A DNA stretch of 12,646 bases from JBGPIK01 sp041484845 (GCA_041484845.1 JBGPIK010000173.1:1-12646), one strand, 5' to 3'; shown: positions 5,083 to 11,967, counted from the stretch's first letter. Notes: a model not told the origin generated them from the sequence alone. Numbers and translations are program-made.

Positions 5083-6126
5083 ATGCTGATCGAAAACGTC
5101 ATCGACCACTACATCGAGATCGGAAAGAAGCATCCCGGCAATCCTTTCCGTCTTTCCAACAGCGGTAGGTGCGCCCGTGCTCTCGCCTACCAGCGCTTCC
5201 AATCTACATTCAAGCCAGAACCGATGGCCGCACGGGTTTTGATGGTTCTTGAAGAAGGGAAACGAGTCGATAAATGGCTCAAGGAGGAATTCAGAAAACA
5301 TTGCGCGAAATCGTGGGGCTCGGACGAAAAAGAGTTTTACATCGAGATCGATGGGATAAAGATTTTCGGCCACGCCGATGGCGTTCCTACTTTGGAATCC
5401 TATGGCCGAACCGTCGCTGAACTGAAAAGCATGTCCAATTACGGTTTCCGTAACGCTCTGCAGGGAAAGATTGACTATACTTACCGCTGCCAGCTCAACT
5501 CCTACGTCATCGGCGGAGGTCTCAACAACGCGCTCTGGGTCTGTTACCGCAAGGAAACTTCTCATCTCCTGGAGCTTTTTTGCTCAAAGAAGGTCGAAAA
5601 GATCGAAACGCGAATTCTTACTCCCTCCGGAGGCTGGCTTCAATATACGCCTGAATCGCCAATCGAAGACGACGAATGGCAGAGAGCCGAAGTTACCCAT
5701 CCTTTCGATCCTAAGCTCCACGAAGAAGTTGTGGCGCGTTTTCGGAAGGTCATCCACGCAACTCCGGCAAATCTCCCCGATCGGGAGTACGGCCCCAAGC
5801 TCGTCTGTGAAAAGTGCGACGGCAACGGTTTCTATCTCACAGAAAAGAAGCAAATCAGAAAGCCCTGCACTGCCTGTGAGGACACCGGGAAGATCCTGGA
5901 ACCGAAGTTAGGTTTCCCTTGCTCCACCTGTCGATTCAAAAAGCACTGCTGGTCCGGGGCGAAACTTCAGATGGAAGGTAGAAAGCCGGTATGGGTTGTA
6001 CCGAGAGACGTGGCGGAAGAGACTCCTGTTATCCACCTCCATGAAACTTCAAACGGACAAGAGTCTGGCCTCTCATCACCACCTCCTCTACCAGGCAACA
6101 AAGAGGACGATGTCGAACTCTTTTGA
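5083..6126 (+). CDS. PD-(D/E)XK nuclease, RecB/Cas4-like, with Fe-S cysteines and an inserted zinc motif
   Basis: 347 residues. The nuclease core is visible as H97-A-D99-G and E113-L-K115 (the PD-(D/E)XK triad), with Q137 in the helix that usually carries the RecB-type motif QLxxY (here QLNSYV). C30 near the N-terminus together with C280, C283 and C289 has the one-plus-three spacing of the Cas4/AddB iron-sulfur cluster. Between core and cluster lies a second motif, C242-EK-C245-DGNGF and C262-TA-C265-EDTG, resembling a DnaJ zinc finger. Such enzymes cut or resect DNA ends. The C-terminal 40 residues are acidic and proline-rich. ATG 5083 is the first start after an in-frame stop. It overlaps the RadC-like gene by 17 bases, beginning a gene train that continues to the helicase. 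Confidence 0.8.
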   Translation: MLIENVIDHYIEIGKKHPGNPFRLSNSGRCARALAYQRFQSTFKPEPMAARVLMVLEEGKRVDKWLKEEFRKHCAKSWGSDEKEFYIEIDGIKIFGHADGVPTLESYGRTVAELKSMSNYGFRNALQGKIDYTYRCQLNSYVIGGGLNNALWVCYRKETSHLLELFCSKKVEKIETRILTPSGGWLQYTPESPIEDDEWQRAEVTHPFDPKLHEEVVARFRKVIHATPANLPDREYGPKLVCEKCDGNGFYLTEKKQIRKPCTACEDTGKILEPKLGFPCSTCRFKKHCWSGAKLQMEGRKPVWVVPRDVAEETPVIHLHETSNGQESGLSSPPPLPGNKEDDVELF

Positions 6127-6586
6127 TCTGGATCTCTTTCGCAAAACCTACCAGGGACCGACCGTAAGGGTGAACCTGGTCGCGGCGGAAAATGCCGCTG
6201 CTTATCTACCCGCCATTCCTTTTACGTCGAGCAAAGACGTTTGGGATTATTTCTCCGCTCTTGAAGATGAACCAAGAGAAGTTGTGATCGCAACGTACCT
6301 GAACAACAAACATCATGTTCTCTCCATTGAAGAAGTATCGCGGGGAACTTTGACAGCTTCACTCTTTGAACCCAGAGCGATTCTGCAAGGTGCTCTCTTG
6401 ACTAACGCCGCCGCCCTGATCGTTCTGCACTCGCACCCATCGGGCGATCCCAGGCCCAGCGCCGAGGACATCTCGGTAACAAAGTCTTTGAAACAGATAG
6501 CCGATCTACTGCCCATACGATTTCTAGATCACATCATCATCGGCAAGAAGAGTTACGTTTCACTCAAGGACTCGGGGCACCTTTAA
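6110..6586 (+). CDS. RadC-like JAB/MPN-domain protein
   Basis: 158 residues containing the RadC C-terminal JAB domain but not the N-terminal helix-hairpin-helix of chromosomal RadC. The metal-binding JAMM motif is intact: H107-S-H109-P-S-G...D120 (HSHPSGDPRPSAED), with a likely catalytic Glu at 74/75 (SIEEVSRG). RadC-like JAB proteins are common on integrative elements and prophages. Their activity is unproven, though the motif predicts a metalloprotease or metal-dependent hydrolase. ATG 6110 has AGAGG just upstream and lies inside the nuclease gene, so the two are probably co-translated. The nearby ATGs further upstream in this frame lie within the nuclease and are less likely. Confidence 0.85.
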   Translation: MSNSFDLDLFRKTYQGPTVRVNLVAAENAAAYLPAIPFTSSKDVWDYFSALEDEPREVVIATYLNNKHHVLSIEEVSRGTLTASLFEPRAILQGALLTNAAALIVLHSHPSGDPRPSAEDISVTKSLKQIADLLPIRFLDHIIIGKKSYVSLKDSGHL

Positions 6587-6595
6587 GAAACCAAA

Positions 6596-6901
6596 ATGGA
6601 AAAACAAATGACCGATATGAATCGATTGGTACCGAAGTTTTCTTTGGGACGTATTGTCGCCACGCCGGGTGCCTTAAAAGCTCTTGAGGAGGCGAATCAG
6701 AATCCCTTTGAGTTTCTGGAAAGACATCAGGCGGGAGATTGGGGCGAGCTTTGTGAAGAGGACAAATGCGAAAATGAATTCTCGGTTCTTAATGGTTTCA
6801 GAATCCTCAGTGCTTATCGAACACGGAACAACGTGAAAATTTGGATCATCACTGAATCGGACCGATCTTACACGACTCTGCTCAGCCCCAATGAATATTA
6901 A
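6596..6901 (+). CDS. Conserved small protein of mobile elements, unknown function
   Basis: 101 residues, 9 bases after the RadC-like gene. I recognise the pattern 'sLGRIVATPGALkALEEA...FLeRHQ.GDWGElCeEDK.eNE..l..GfRiLSAYrT....k.WiITE.DRS.TT.LLP.EY' from hypothetical proteins that often sit beside RadC-like genes on islands. No enzymatic motif is evident. The region after residue 75 (VKIWIITESDRSYTTLL) suggests beta strands. Three ATGs (6596, 6608, 6617) are possible. Homology-like sequence begins near the third, and none has a strong ribosome site. It is probably translated with its neighbours. Confidence 0.75.
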   Translation: MEKQMTDMNRLVPKFSLGRIVATPGALKALEEANQNPFEFLERHQAGDWGELCEEDKCENEFSVLNGFRILSAYRTRNNVKIWIITESDRSYTTLLSPNEY

Positions 6902-6954
6902 TCCGTAACCAATTCCGAAAATCAAGGAAACGAAGGGCTCAACGAAAAAGCAAA

Positions 6955-7580
6955 ATGAAAGTGCGCCCCCAATTAAACAACGTCGCCGCTGCGAACGGCC
7001 GCACTCCTGGTGCTCTCATACCCATTGAAGCTGAAGGATTTCACGCTTTCGCAGACGCCTTTGCGCTGGATGGAGAATGGGTAGTTTTCTTCTCTATAGC
7101 TGGTCACAAAGACGCGGTGAAGGCCATCAGAGCCACGCTTCTTACCAATCACTGGCTCACTGTCGGCGTTCACGAGATTTGCCTGCTCCCGAGGATGAAG
7201 TACGGCACCAGTGTTAAGGCTTTACCCTCGGGGATCGTTCATACAGCGATATTCATTAAGAATGACCCTGCCCAATCGCTGGGTTACTATGCTCTGACGG
7301 CAAGACCGGAACCCACGGAGTCGGATCTCTATATAACCCACTCATAAAGCACAGTGCAGTTCCGGTCCATTCCGGCTGGAAGGCGTGGCTACATAAGAGA
7401 GCCGTTCAAAGAAAGGAAGTAGAAACGCTGACGGCCCATGGAATCCATGGGATCAAGATTACACTGGACGATAAAAGCTTGGCCGAAGATATTTCCACAG
7501 CACTCAAAAAGGGAAAGCTCAAAAAACTTTTCGACAACGTCTCACTCTTACCGTTTTCCAAGACATCCTCGCGTATCTAA
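6955..7580 (+). pseudogene. Unknown protein, frameshifted by a TA dinucleotide (about 207 residues if restored)
   Basis: The frame from ATG 6955 reads well for about 126 codons (for example HAFADAFALDGEWVVFFSIA, then AGHKDAVKAI) and stops at 7347. From 7332 a frame offset by two bases continues to TAA 7578-7580 with equally protein-like sequence (KAWLHKRAVQRKEVETL, ITLDDKSLAEDISTALKKGK). The switch coincides with TATATA at 7330-7335. With one TA fewer the reading becomes SDLYNPLIKHSAVPVHSGWK without a break. I therefore infer a two-base expansion, either a real mutation or a read error. No family recognised. Its place between the RadC block and the methyltransferase gives no further clue. Confidence 0.6.
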
Positions 7581-7615
7581 AGGCTTCATTCCTCCCCTTC
7601 GACAGTTGAGTTTTC

Positions 7616-8623
7616 ATGAGACTCGAGGCTCAAGCCAAAGCGGGTTTTTATCCAACGCCGACTGAGGTCGTTGAAATCATCCAGACCTGGATTGGGGAGA
7701 AAAAGCCGGGTCCAAGACGACTCCTCGACCCGTGTTGCGGAACTGGAGAGCCGGCGGCCCGAATAGCAGCCGCCGCTGGATGCGACGCCTACGGGGTCGA
7801 AATCAACACGGAGAGAGCGCAGGCGGCGAAGCATGTCTTAAGTAAAGTCGTTGCAGGCAATCTTTTCAGCGTAAGAGCCCGCCCTGCGGGCTTTTCAATT
7901 CTATATTTGAATCCTCCTTACGACTTCGATGCCGAGGACGGGCGTACGGAACTTTCCTTCCTCAAGCATGCCCTTCCTTATCTCACTCCAGGAGGCCTTC
8001 TCCTTTTCGTGGTGCCGCAAAAACGAATCACAATTCGAATCGCCCGAGTTCTTTCCGCCTATATTGAAGATCCGAAAGTCAGAAAGTTTCCTACCGACGA
8101 GTTCCAAGCATTCGGACAAATCGTCATTGCCGGGATCAAGAAGGCGCGCGCTGAGATAGACGGCCAACTTCTTGCAAGCTTGAGTCAGATCCAAACTGCG
8201 GATCTCCCCGAAATGCAGCTAAAGGAATTCTCATTTAGTGTCCCAGCCGTCGGTAAAGACTTCTTCATCCGATCGGCCGAGTTCGGCCCCGACGAGCTTG
8301 CGGAAGAACTAAAGGCGAGCACGCTCTGGAAGGAGTCGGCGCTCGGTCTGCTTGAAGAAAAGGAGCAGACAAGACCTGCTATTCAGCCGCTCATGCCGCC
8401 CAGGAAAGCCCACCTGGCAATGCTCATTGCCGCAGGACTGATAAATAACCAGATATTGGAAGCAAACGGCCGGAGACTTCTCATTAAAGGGACGGCGAAG
8501 AAGATTATCGATCGATGCGAAGAGGAAACGGAAAAAGGAACAAAGATCACGGAGCGAGAAAGAATCGTGACCCAGATAAACGCCTTTGACCTGAACACGG
8601 GTGAATATCTTGAGATCGTATGA
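7616..8623 (+). CDS. SAM-dependent N6-adenine-type DNA methyltransferase (DUF6094-like)
   Basis: 335 residues. GFYPTP (10-15) precedes the SAM-binding motif I DPCCGTGE (38-45). An acidic residue ends the next strand (GVEIN, E62), and the catalytic motif NPPY (99-102, in LYLNPPYDFD) is that of amino-methyltransferases acting on adenine N6 or cytosine N4. The rest of the Rossmann fold continues through LTPGGLLLFVVPQKR and FGQIVIAGIKK. The C-terminal ~150 residues are probably an accessory or target-recognition region. This layout is familiar from methyltransferases encoded next to SNF2-like helicases on integrative elements. The stop shares ATGA with the helicase start, so the two are translationally coupled. 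There is no cognate restriction enzyme unless the upstream PD-(D/E)XK nuclease plays that part (speculative). Confidence 0.82.
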   Translation: MRLEAQAKAGFYPTPTEVVEIIQTWIGEKKPGPRRLLDPCCGTGEPAARIAAAAGCDAYGVEINTERAQAAKHVLSKVVAGNLFSVRARPAGFSILYLNPPYDFDAEDGRTELSFLKHALPYLTPGGLLLFVVPQKRITIRIARVLSAYIEDPKVRKFPTDEFQAFGQIVIAGIKKARAEIDGQLLASLSQIQTADLPEMQLKEFSFSVPAVGKDFFIRSAEFGPDELAEELKASTLWKESALGLLEEKEQTRPAIQPLMPPRKAHLAMLIAAGLINNQILEANGRRLLIKGTAKKIIDRCEEETEKGTKITERERIVTQINAFDLNTGEYLEIV

Positions 8624-9225
8624 ACATCCACGACTTCATTGAAGAGTTCCGCTCCGTTATCGTTTCAAGCGTCGGCCGGGATTCCAATCCGCTCTACCAT
8701 CCAGCAAGTGATCGAAAGAAGATCTATAAACTCATAAAAGAAATCTCCAGGCAGCCCATCGCCAGCCAGATCGACGCCATCGGCGGAATCGTCATGGCTC
8801 TTCGTTCCCGCGATTCGGCAATTCTAGTGGGAAAAATGGGTCTGGGAAAAACCTATATCTCCATCGCCGCCGCAGCCGCTCTTGGTTTTGAGAAGACTCT
8901 GGTCGTCTGCCCGCCTCATCTCGTGAGCAAATGGCGGCGCGAAGTGAGACAAACCCTTCCTTCGGCTCACGCGGTGGTGGTGGAAAAAATAGGAGACATT
9001 GAAAAAGTTCTGAAAGAAAAACGACGGTATCGATTCGTGATCGTTTCCCGGGAAAAGGCCAAACTGGGTTATTACTGGAAGGGACACGCAACACTTCTCA
9101 GAAATGGCACCTTTGTCTGCCCTAGCTGTAGAACCCCGCTGGTAGACAGGGATGGCGTGCCCGTTAGGGAGGAAGCCCTCAACCGGAAAAAGCAGAAGTG
9201 CAAAGAGTGCCGGGAGCCTTTGTCT
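8620..9225 (+). pseudogene. SNF2-like superfamily 2 helicase, only the N-terminal ~200 residues
   Basis: Helicase features are present up to residue ~201: Q50 ahead of the ATP site, Walker A G71-KMGLGKT (VGKMGLGKTYIS), motif Ia CPPHLVSKWRREV (97-109), and a zinc-ribbon-like pair C167-PS-C170 and C194-KE-C197. The DEAD/DEAH box and the entire second RecA lobe are absent, although such proteins are normally several times longer. After CKECREPL the frame turns into basic nonsense and stops at 9309, while another frame carries integrase sequence. A deletion therefore joined the two genes near 9220. The start ATG overlaps the methyltransferase stop. Confidence 0.75.
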
Positions 9226-9488
9226 CGGCGCAAACCGGGGACAGCATCCGGACGCTCGAAAAGCATTATGCGAAGTACATTCCCCAGGCCGATATGGGGC
9301 GGGAATTGATCGAAGAAAACATCCTCCAAAGTGAAACCTTGGTGCAACCTGCGGTTTCGAAAAAACGGAGCGGCGCCTCCCCTACCCCGGTAAAAATGAA
9401 AAAGCCCCTGGAAAACCAGAGGCTTGAAGATGGAGCGGGTGAGGAGGGTCGAACTCCCGACCTTATGCTTGGCAAGCATACGCTCTAG
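9222..9488 (+). pseudogene. C-terminal remnant of a tyrosine recombinase (integrase) abutting tRNA-Gly
   Basis: In the frame other than the helicase, SAQTGDSIRTLEKHYAKYIP has the shape of the last box of tyrosine recombinases, with the tyrosine of HYAK (9267-9269) at the place of the catalytic nucleophile, ten residues after the conserved glycine. The downstream tail (about 70 residues) runs antisense through the tRNA terminator and into the 3' half of tRNA-Gly, ending at 9488. Integrases whose gene ends at a tRNA 3' end normally recombine at that tRNA. The catalytic Arg/Lys/His-Arg residues upstream are gone, so this remnant is inactive. It is not translated from a clear start of its own. 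Confidence 0.65.
9391..9425 (-). terminator. Rho-independent terminator of tRNA-Gly
   Basis: On the minus strand, directly after the tRNA, AAGCCTCTGG-TTTT-CCAGGGGCTT forms a 10-pair stem (9425-9402) with one G-T pair, followed by TTTTTCATTTTTA. This fits termination of the tRNA transcript. It also lies inside the antisense integrase tail. Confidence 0.8.
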
Positions 9489-9507
9489 CCAACTGAGCTA
9501 CACCCGC
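9431..9507 (-). tRNA. tRNA-Gly (anticodon GCC)
   Basis: A cloverleaf can be drawn by hand: acceptor GCGGGTG (9507-9501) pairs with CACCCGC (9441-9435), the D-arm begins GCTC, the anticodon stem-loop is TATGC-TTGCCAA-GCATA with GCC at 9473-9471, and the T-arm is GTCGGGAGTTCGACCCTC-like with the TTCGA loop. The discriminator T and CCA are encoded (9434-9431). The 3' end faces the mobile element and is the likely attachment site. Confidence 0.97.
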
Positions 9508-9517
9508 ATGGGTAAAA

Positions 9518-9546
9518 TTTCTACATCAATCCTATGGGCTTGTCAA
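9518..9546 (-). promoter_or_regulatory. sigma70-type promoter of tRNA-Gly
   Basis: On the minus strand a perfect TTGACA (9546-9541) and TAGAAA (9523-9518) are separated by 17 bases. The -10 ends 10 bases before the tRNA. It lies just after the pgsA stop codon. Confidence 0.7.
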
Positions 9547-9561
9547 TTTACGATGGCTCGC

Positions 9562-10131
9562 TCACTGCGCGGCCCGCGCCTGCCGAAGGCGAAAAAAATT
9601 GATGTGATAATTGATTCCTGACCAAACGGCGACGATCACCGACATCACAAGAAAATACATTCCGGCGGCAAAAAAATCCAAGCCGCCATACGTGTAGTGC
9701 ACCAATAATCCACAGACGGCGAAGGATTGAAGAATAAACTTATACTTGCCTAATGTCTCCGCCTGCATCACGATTCCTTCTGTCAAAGCAATGCCTCGTA
9801 CAACCGTTACTGCGCTTTCCCGAGCTAGAATCAGTACAACCATCCAGGCCGGGACACTGAGTTCATGCGGCCGGTCCATGGCCGCTAGCATGATCAGAGC
9901 CGATGCGACCATGAGCTTGTCAGCCAAGGGATCGAGAATCTTGCCGAGATCGGAGACGCTTCGATGGCGCCGCGCGAGGTACCCGTCGAAATAATCGGTA
10001 ACCGAAGCCAATAGAAATAACAGCGCAGCCAACAAGCCGGAGACGCGGTCGGTATACGTTAGCAGATAAACGAGAACCGGAATAATGAGAATGCGAAAAA
10101 GGCTAAGGAGGTTCGGTATCGTCCAAACCAC
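9562..10131 (-). CDS. pgsA: CDP-diacylglycerol-glycerol-3-phosphate 3-phosphatidyltransferase
   Basis: Inner-membrane enzyme that makes phosphatidylglycerol-phosphate from CDP-diacylglycerol and glycerol-3-phosphate, the committed step of phosphatidylglycerol synthesis. The CDP-alcohol phosphotransferase signature is complete: D46-YF-D49-G-YL-A-R, eight residues, G63, three residues, D67, three residues, D71. Several membrane helices are evident (for example ILIIPVLVYLL and LLAALLFLLASV near the N-terminus, and FFAAGMYFLVMSVIVAV near the end), and length (189 residues) is normal. The start is a GTG at 10131 with GGAG about 7 bases upstream. The gene starts 38 bases after the lytic transglycosylase stop and is probably co-transcribed with it. 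Confidence 0.93.
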   Translation of the reverse strand: MVWTIPNLLSLFRILIIPVLVYLLTYTDRVSGLLAALLFLLASVTDYFDGYLARRHRSVSDLGKILDPLADKLMVASALIMLAAMDRPHELSVPAWMVVLILARESAVTVVRGIALTEGIVMQAETLGKYKFILQSFAVCGLLVHYTYGGLDFFAAGMYFLVMSVIVAVWSGINYHINFFRLRQARAAQ

Positions 10132-10169
10132 AACAGACTCCGATTCCGTTGTCGATGGTTTGCCGGCTA

Positions 10170-10784
10170 CTATTGCTGCGCTTGTTGAGTGAACTGTAGA
10201 CCGCTCTCCCGATACGCTTGGTAGCGCTGAAGAACACGCCGCACATACTCTTTCGTTTCGGCGAAAGGCGGTATGCCGCCAAATTTTTCGACGGCCTTTA
10301 TTCCGGCGTTATAAGCTGCCAATGACAGTTCGAGATTCCCCTGGTAGTGGCCGAGCAATAACTTTAGATGTCGTACCCCGCCTTCAATATTATCGATCGG
10401 ATCGTAGGCATTGACGACGTCGTGCAAACGCGCAGTTTCGGGCATGAGCTGCATCAAGCCCATTGCGCCCTTATTTGATCGAGCGGTTGCGTTAAAATCG
10501 GATTCAGTCTTGATCACCGCCCGTATGAGATCAGGATCAATGCTATATCGACCCGAGGCCGAGCGAATGAGCTCATCGTAGCTAGAGAACGAAGTCGCGG
10601 CGCCCGAGAGTTGCGGGTTGTTGTCACGGAATACCCGACGATAGCCCGCATGCGTCGGAACGTTAGTAAAGGTGAGCACCCCTTGTTTGTCTTTGTAGAC
10701 ATAAACGTCCGTGAATCCAACTGACGGTAAAATGACAGTGGAAAAAAAACCAATACAAAGCAGTGCCAGGTGTCGTGTGATCAT
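10170..10784 (-). CDS. Soluble-type lytic murein transglycosylase with N-terminal DUF4124 segment
   Basis: 204 residues. A signal peptide (MITRHLALLCIGFFSTVILP, continuing to about residue 24) is followed by DVYVYKDKQGVLTFTNVPT, typical of the DUF4124 domain often attached to these enzymes. The SLT catalytic domain runs from about residue 70 to 190. The catalytic glutamate is E94 in AVIKTESDFN, and the family blocks GAMGLMQLMPETA and LSLAAYNAG are present, ending with TKEYVRRVLQRYQAY. It cleaves peptidoglycan glycan strands in the periplasm, forming 1,6-anhydro-muramic ends. No strong ribosome site is visible before ATG 10784, but the signal peptide fixes the start well. Part of the mutT-slt-pgsA group. 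Confidence 0.92.
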   Translation of the reverse strand: MITRHLALLCIGFFSTVILPSVGFTDVYVYKDKQGVLTFTNVPTHAGYRRVFRDNNPQLSGAATSFSSYDELIRSASGRYSIDPDLIRAVIKTESDFNATARSNKGAMGLMQLMPETARLHDVVNAYDPIDNIEGGVRHLKLLLGHYQGNLELSLAAYNAGIKAVEKFGGIPPFAETKEYVRRVLQRYQAYRESGLQFTQQAQQ

Positions 10785-10907
10785 CAGTTTAGCGGTTTAA
10801 AAACTTACTCAGGATAGCCTGCGGAGATTAACCTGTCAATCCGTCGTTATCATTCCTATGCAGATGTAGGCTTTGGGATGCCGATCCTGGCGCTGCCCCG
10901 CGAAGCT
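10785..10907. other. Spacer between mutT-like gene and lytic transglycosylase
   Basis: 123 bases with no gene. A 12-base palindrome GCTTTATAAAGC overlaps the end of the mutT-like gene but has no T run, so I do not call a terminator. Confidence 0.4.
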
Positions 10908-11333
10908 TTATAAAGCCAGACCTCCCGCATTCGGACTCATCAGTTTTTCTATCAGGGGCAAATCGCCTTCGAGAAAATCGAATTGGGCGAGATTTGGCAC
11001 CGGAGCCCAGACAATTTGCTGAAAAATGAGATTTTTTATTTCCCCTTGATATTTCGCTATTTGATAAAATCGTAGTGCAACGGGTGGCATGTCCCGATAA
11101 TGGTGCATATAACGCTCAATCTCCTTAGATTCCTCTACCTCAATAGCTAATTCTTCGCGCAGCTCCCGCCGTAGCGCCTCTGAATGATTCTCGCCTGTTT
11201 CCACCTTGCCGCCGGGGAATTCCCATTTTAGCGGAAACTGTGACGTTGCGCTCCTCTGACAAATGAGCACACGGCTATGCTCAACGATAATGCCTGCGAC
11301 GACTTCAATCGCCTTTGCTTTAAAGTGATTCAC
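10908..11333 (-). CDS. Nudix hydrolase of MutT type (8-oxo-dGTP diphosphatase-like)
   Basis: 141 residues. The Nudix box G42-KVETG-E48-NHSEALR-R56-E57-L-R-E60-E61 is present, and the usual glycine after EE is alanine (ELAI), a tolerated change. AGIIVEHSRVLICQR at the N-terminus and FPLKWEFPGGKVE before the box match MutT rather than other Nudix groups. Such enzymes hydrolyse oxidised nucleoside triphosphates to monophosphates and so prevent A:T to C:G transversions. The start is a GTG at 11333, and the ribosome site is weak. Being first of the minus-strand group, its promoter should lie at about 11340-11420, but I see no good hexamers there. Confidence 0.85.
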   Translation of the reverse strand: MNHFKAKAIEVVAGIIVEHSRVLICQRSATSQFPLKWEFPGGKVETGENHSEALRRELREELAIEVEESKEIERYMHHYRDMPPVALRFYQIAKYQGEIKNLIFQQIVWAPVPNLAQFDFLEGDLPLIEKLMSPNAGGLAL

Positions 11334-11362
11334 CGTGCAATTCGTGTCTGCTCATTACAGGG

Positions 11363-11567
11363 ATGGCATCTGTCGCGCGTCCGCCGAAATCTAAACCAAA
11401 GCTGGAAAAAAAGGAAGAGAAGTGAGAGCGCCTGTTTTCCACTTGATCACAGCAGCTTTCATCACAAACCCGATCCCACACATAAGCCCATTTCCAAGTT
11501 GGAGGCCGCCTATCACAAAGCCGACAGCGCTATCGAGCAAATTGTTGATCTCCTCAAAGCCACTTGA
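11363..11567 (+). pseudogene. Possible small basic protein gene, frameshifted in an A7 run
   Basis: ATG 11363 opens MASVARPPKSKPKLEKKEEK and stops at 11425. One base offset, a second frame continues to TGA 11567 and ends with the helical segment KLEAAYHKADSAIEQIVDLL. If the seven A at 11406-11412 were six, a single 67-residue reading frame would result. Either an A insertion or a sequencing error could explain it. No family recognised, and chance cannot be excluded. Confidence 0.3.
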
Positions 11568-11773
11568 GGCGCGTGGAATAAATCTTAGACTCCTTTTATC
11601 TATAAAATCTCACGTTAGATCTATTATCCTGGTACTAAAGTTCAAGGATCTCTGACACTCATTGTACACACTTGACAAATTTGTTCTGTGTTTTGCTTGG
11701 TTGAAACCCCGCCGGCGAGCAATGCGGCCCGATTCCAAGCCTTGGAAACGTAGCACACACGGCTACCAACTCC

Positions 11774-11860
11774 CCATTCCCTGTTCGCGTGGAGTCCGGG
11801 TCTGGCTCGAGCTGGGCGGCGTGGTGAATAACCGCCAATCCCTGTTTGCTTGGAATCCGG
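11774..11860. repeat. Imperfect direct repeat, 26 bases, 61-base period
   Basis: CCATTCCCTGTTCGCGTGGA then GTCCGG (11774-11799) recurs as CCAATCCCTGTTTGCTTGGA then ATCCGG (11835-11860), 22 of 26 identical. Both are preceded by an AAC-type triplet and lie outside any convincing gene. Function unknown. They could be protein-binding sites or remnants of a duplicated segment. Confidence 0.45.
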
Positions 11861-11926
11861 CGATTTCAGGCATGGACTCCGTATTGCTTGAAATCATGGA
11901 CTGATCTCACAACCGGTAACACTACA

Positions 11927-11967
11927 TGGGGGATCGAAACCAGCGCAGGCGCTGGCTGGCGACCCCA
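11927..11967. repeat. Strong nested inverted repeat
   Basis: CCAGCGC-AG-GCGCTGG (11940-11955) is a near-perfect palindrome. It is enclosed by a second pairing, TGGGG..TCG (11927-11936) with CGACCCCA (11960-11967). No T run follows, so it is not an intrinsic terminator. It could be an operator or a structured leader of the downstream kinase unit. Confidence 0.4.

Larger units (their letters stand above)
511..9430. mobile_element. Decayed integrative element at the 3' end of tRNA-Gly
   Basis: The segment lies between the tRNA-Gly 3' end and ftsH. It carries an integrase C-terminus abutting the tRNA, a TraF-like conjugation gene, a toxin unit, a RadC-like JAB protein, a nuclease, a methyltransferase and a helicase, while both flanks hold housekeeping genes on the minus strand. 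Integrase next to a tRNA 3' end is the classic arrangement for ICEs and genomic islands. Several genes are truncated, so the element is probably immobile. I saw no second copy of the tRNA 3' sequence near 340-550, so the left boundary is approximate. Confidence 0.7.

Noticed and set aside
5083..6126. Cas4 of a CRISPR system
   Set aside because: No repeat array or other cas gene is in the window. The nuclease is only Cas4-like in fold and cysteine pattern.
7616..9225. DISARM or BREX defence locus
   Set aside because: Methyltransferase plus helicase is reminiscent, but the remaining signature genes (for example phospholipase-D, DUF1998, PglZ, BrxC) are not seen.
9430..9488. Real coding of the last integrase codons within the tRNA gene
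   Set aside because: Sequence such as EEGRTPDL is what any tRNA antisense gives; it only shows that the frame runs into the tRNA.
10903..10916. GCTTTATAAAGC palindrome as terminator of mutT-like gene
   Set aside because: No loop and no T run; probably chance.
11662..11904. 80-codon plus-strand frame
   Set aside because: No ribosome site, irregular composition, and it reads through the imperfect direct repeat. More likely non-coding.
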